Part shown: in pieces, positions 26,237 through 27,822 of the stretch
Position numbering within the stretch: position 1 is the stretch's first letter
How the letters are laid out: every line of letters starts with the position of its first letter
Source of the DNA: an uncultured Ruminococcus sp.
GTDB taxonomy: Bacteria > Bacillota > Clostridia > Oscillospirales > CAG-382
Length of the DNA stretch: 27,822 bases
Direction: 5' to 3'
NCBI GenBank assembly: GCA_902783535.1
Contig: CACZRJ010000052.1
Location: 1-27,822, forward strand
Notes under the pieces: model-generated
Database searches by the model: none
Told to the model about the DNA's origin: nothing
What the model saw: only the letters and a program-made list of their open reading frames with translations
Translations under genes and position numbers: made by a program

Positions 26237-26917
26237 TCAGATGACTTTCGCGAGCGCGAGAGCAAACAGCACAGATGTGACGAGCAGGGCACCTCCAAGG
26301 ATATATACGCCGATGCTGATCTTGTGCGGTCCTGCTGCCCCGGATGCATCGGAAACCGGTTCCGGACGGATTTTTCGGATGACGCTGACAAGCGGCTTGT
26401 AAAGCAAAAGTGTGATGGCCATATTCAGACCGGCCTTCACGGCGTTGAAGGGGAGAAAAACGGGGAGGAGGAGCGCGGCGACCGCCTCTCTCGGAACGCC
26501 CTGATAAAAGGGCGTAACGATATAATTCCAAAGAAGCATCGCAAGAACCATTGCGGCTGCGCCTGCCGCCAGACCGACTACGGCCCCTCCTTTCGTCCTT
26601 TTCTTTTTGTAAATGAACGAAGCGGTGCAAACGAACGAACATGTGGACAGAACGTTCATAAGCATGCCGATTGGGCCGGTGGAACTGATGGTCAGCATCT
26701 CCAGAAGAGAGACGATCAGACTGATGGCGGCGGCCGGGATCGGACCGAGCATCATGCCGGCGATCGCGATCACGGCGTCTTTCAGATCCAGTTTGAGCGG
26801 CGGCATTTCCACAAGCGGCGGCATGACAAAATGGCATATCAATGCGACGACATAGGCCATTGCCGCAAACATCGCCGCCGTTGTGATCTGGCGCAACCCG
26901 TATTTCTTCTCTTTCAT
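26237..26917 (-). CDS. ribU: Riboflavin ECF transporter S component RibU
   Basis: A 226-residue integral membrane protein, the substrate-binding subunit of an energy-coupling-factor riboflavin transporter that would share EcfA/EcfT encoded elsewhere. After LRQITTAAMFAAMAYVV comes LKLDLKDAVIAIAGMMLGPI (41-60), then SSTGPIGMLMNVLS (78-91), LLWNYIVTPFYQ and LLPVFLPFNAVKAGLN (150-165), all RibU-type segments with several membrane helices. After a polar linker (about 182-198) there is one more hydrophobic segment (200-223) beyond the usual six helices. The ATG at 26917 has AAAGGAG eight bases upstream; the longer frame from 26956 would run into the riboswitch hairpin, so I reject it. The FMN riboswitch upstream confirms the flavin role. 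Confidence 0.93.
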   Translation of the reverse strand: MKEKKYGLRQITTAAMFAAMAYVVALICHFVMPPLVEMPPLKLDLKDAVIAIAGMMLGPIPAAAISLIVSLLEMLTISSTGPIGMLMNVLSTCSFVCTASFIYKKKRTKGGAVVGLAAGAAAMVLAMLLWNYIVTPFYQGVPREAVAALLLPVFLPFNAVKAGLNMAITLLLYKPLVSVIRKIRPEPVSDASGAAGPHKISIGVYILGGALLVTSVLFALALAKVI

Positions 26918-26934
26918 AGCCGTTTCTCCTTTGA

Positions 26935-26968
26935 AAACATGCGCCCCGAACATCATCTGTTCGGGGCG
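26935..26968 (-). terminator. Hairpin in the FMN riboswitch expression platform
   Basis: A perfect 10-bp stem (CGCCCCGAAC, 26942-26951 with 26959-26968) and a 7-base loop lie between the aptamer and ribU. On the minus strand it is followed by ATGTTTTC, a short U-run, and then the ribU ribosome binding site. It is the likely regulatory terminator formed when FMN is bound, though the U-run is weak. Confidence 0.65.
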
Positions 26969-26989
26969 AAAATACGATTGAGTTCAACC

Positions 26990-27102
26990 GTCCTCTCTCA
27001 TCCAGACTTTCACTGTCGGTACCGGAATCGCACCGGTTCGGTCGCGTGTGAACGCGATTCGCGGACTATACCGCCGGTGGGGAATTGCACCCCGCCCTGA
27101 AG
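26990..27102 (-). promoter_or_regulatory. FMN riboswitch (RFN element)
   Basis: On the minus strand the conserved RFN core is read in order: CTTCAGGGCGGGGTGCAATT (from 27102), CCCCACCGGCGGTATAGTCC, a variable hairpin, GATTCCGGTACCGACAGTGA, then AAGTCTGGATGAGAGAGGA. These are the sequence blocks that form the six-helix FMN aptamer. It controls ribU, whose product imports riboflavin, the FMN precursor. Confidence 0.97.
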
Positions 27103-27110
27103 ACAAAAGC

Positions 27111-27139
27111 AAGATAACACATTTCGGAACGATTGTCAA
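27111..27139 (-). promoter_or_regulatory. Promoter of the FMN riboswitch-ribU transcript
   Basis: On the minus strand: TTGACA (27139-27134), 17-base spacer, TATCTT (27116-27111). The transcript would begin near 27104, right at the 5' edge of the RFN aptamer. Confidence 0.82.
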
Positions 27140-27389
27140 CCGGTTTTTTCGAAAGAAAACATTGTTCGTTCCGGCAGTTGCATCCACCGGGCGGGAGGCG
27201 AAGGGATGCCTGGAATTCGTTGCATTCCCCATTGCCTTCTTCGATCATGTGGTAGAATCGCATTCAGCGGGATCAAAGAAGGAATTCCGCCAAGTGCTCT
27301 TCCGGACCTAGGGGCAGGGCGCAATGTGAAACAACCGTATCGGGGAGGAGACCACATGGATCAGATATTCCGACCGATAATACTGTTTT
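27140..27389. other. Noncoding stretch between ribU promoter and intron remnant
   Basis: About 250 bases in which I can support no gene. A short frame beginning with ATG at 27356 behind GGGGAGGAG (53 codons) overlaps the maturase remnant in another frame and resembles nothing I know. The breakpoint that removed the 5' part of the intron should lie near the right end of this stretch. Confidence 0.4.
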
Positions 27390-27620
27390 TTGAAAGAGAC
27401 TCCGTTTCTCCCGACGGCCTGGATCTTTCGCCAATCGAAAAATGCGGAGCGAATGTGGGGATTGCGGAAACTCGGGATACCCGAATGGATGGCAAGGCAG
27501 TCAGTAGCATTCAATAACCACTATCAGGCGGTATCGAAAACCACAGGACTGCGCCACATAAGCAAAGAGATCCTCGCAAGACGAGGACTCCTAAGCTGTT
27601 TGGATTATTACTTGAGTTGA
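27390..27620 (+). pseudogene. Group II intron maturase, C-terminal remnant
   Basis: Only about 65 codons resemble a maturase. From roughly 27420 the frame reads WIFRQSKNAERMWGLRKLGI, then PEWMARQSVAFNNHYQAV, and ends ISKEILARRGLLSCLDYYLS before TGA at 27618. This matches the end of group II intron-encoded reverse transcriptases: the W...LRKLGIPxW element of domain X and the final GLxSxLDYY-like segment. The reverse transcriptase catalytic region (YADD box) and thumb are missing, and an in-frame stop at 27378 closes the frame just upstream, so the protein cannot be functional. Its stop is followed directly by intron domain V, as in intact introns. Truncation by deletion is the simplest explanation. 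Confidence 0.83.
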
Positions 27621-27685
27621 ACCGCCGTATGCCGAACGGCACGTACGGTGGTGTGGGAGGGGGAATTCATTTCCCCCTACCCGAT
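27621..27685 (+). mobile_element. Group II intron domains V and VI (3' end)
   Basis: Domain V: ACCGCCGTA (27621-27629) pairs with TACGGTGGT (27644-27652), with a two-base CG bulge at 27642-27643 and a short TGCC/GGCA distal stem capped by GAAC. This is the standard 34-base domain V shape, with CGC in the triad position as in class IIC. Domain VI follows (GGGAGGGGGAA paired with TTTCCCCCTACCC). The 3' end, near CCGAT at 27681-27685, also fits class IIC. No 5' intron end (GTGCG-like) was found in the window. Confidence 0.8.
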
Positions 27686-27695
27686 TTATCCTGAA

Positions 27696-27822
27696 TTAAG
27701 ACAGTCCCAAAGCTTTCATCATCCAGTCGTTTCTATTTTTCAGCCAGGTCCTCAGATAATTGATCTCGGACGCATAAGTGCCGTCCGTCGGGATACGCTC
27801 AAGGTCGCTGTAAACCGCGGAG
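27696..27822 (-). CDS. C-terminal end of a probable CotH-family protein (partial)
   Basis: The last 41 codons of a minus-strand gene whose start lies beyond the right edge, ending at TAA (27698-27696). It reads SAVYSDLERIPTDGTYASEI followed by NYLRTWLKNRNDWMMKALGL and a final Ser. The pattern of an acidic stretch then EIxYLxxWLxxRxxW is the usual ending of CotH kinase-family proteins (spore coat and extracellular protein kinases in Firmicutes). The piece is too short for certainty. The intron remnant begins 11 bases after the stop on the opposite strand, and no clear intrinsic terminator of its own is visible. Confidence 0.55.
   Translation of the reverse strand, partial: SAVYSDLERIPTDGTYASEINYLRTWLKNRNDWMMKALGLS

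Noticed and set aside
24910..26391. Open frame of 493 codons on the minus strand across tuf
   Set aside because: Antisense shadow of a strongly codon-biased gene, and it crosses the bidirectional terminator.
27356..27517. Small plus-strand frame of 53 codons behind a good GGGGAGGAG site
   Set aside because: It overlaps the maturase remnant in another frame and shows no family pattern. It is probably accidental, although the ribosome binding site is good.

Overview
The window looks like a chromosomal segment from an uncultured member of the Clostridia (Bacillota). The evidence is the IspH-S1 fusion, an L7Ae-like gene between rpoC and rpsL, an RpoC without the large proteobacterial insertion, a RibU-type ECF transporter subunit under an FMN riboswitch, and strong GGAGG-type ribosome binding sites with sigma-A-like promoters. 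I cannot name a family or genus from this alone.

Left half, all on the minus strand (reading from right to left): a promoter at about 8613-8641 drives a tightly packed run recD2 - DUF6259-like glycosidase - yqeG - endonuclease-IV-like TIM barrel - SanA/YdcF-like membrane protein - prmA - ligA. LigA is cut by the window edge. Several junctions are ATGA overlaps, so this is very probably one operon combining DNA repair (RecD2, AP-endonuclease-like, LigA), ribosomal protein methylation (PrmA) and less understood proteins. Upstream is a second minus-strand unit, cmk - ispH/S1 fusion, with its own promoter and a strong intrinsic terminator at 8701-8735. Next comes a third minus-strand unit, a TetR-family regulator followed by a Gfo/Idh/MocA dehydrogenase, ended by a terminator at 11614-11650.

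Right half, plus strand: after about 530 noncoding bases come rpoB - rpoC - L7Ae-like - rpsL - rpsG - fusA - tuf, the usual RNA polymerase/str block. The genes rplK-rplA-rplJ-rplL, usually just upstream of rpoB, are absent here. Consensus promoters sit before rpoB, before rpsL (its -35 box overlaps the L7Ae stop codon) and before tuf. A hairpin with U-tracts on both sides closes the tuf unit and the convergent ribU gene.

Right end: ribU (minus strand) is preceded by a complete FMN riboswitch and promoter. Beyond it lies a 5'-truncated group II intron remnant (the C-terminal end of the maturase plus domains V and VI, plus strand), then the last 41 codons of a probable CotH-family gene on the minus strand.

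Most of the window is conserved housekeeping DNA. I see no CRISPR array, phage, defence system, tRNA or rRNA. The best leads are two unusual residues in the RpoC active centre, the DUF6259-like enzyme embedded in a repair operon, the promoter architecture, the uncoupling of rpoBC from the rpl genes, and the intron remnant.
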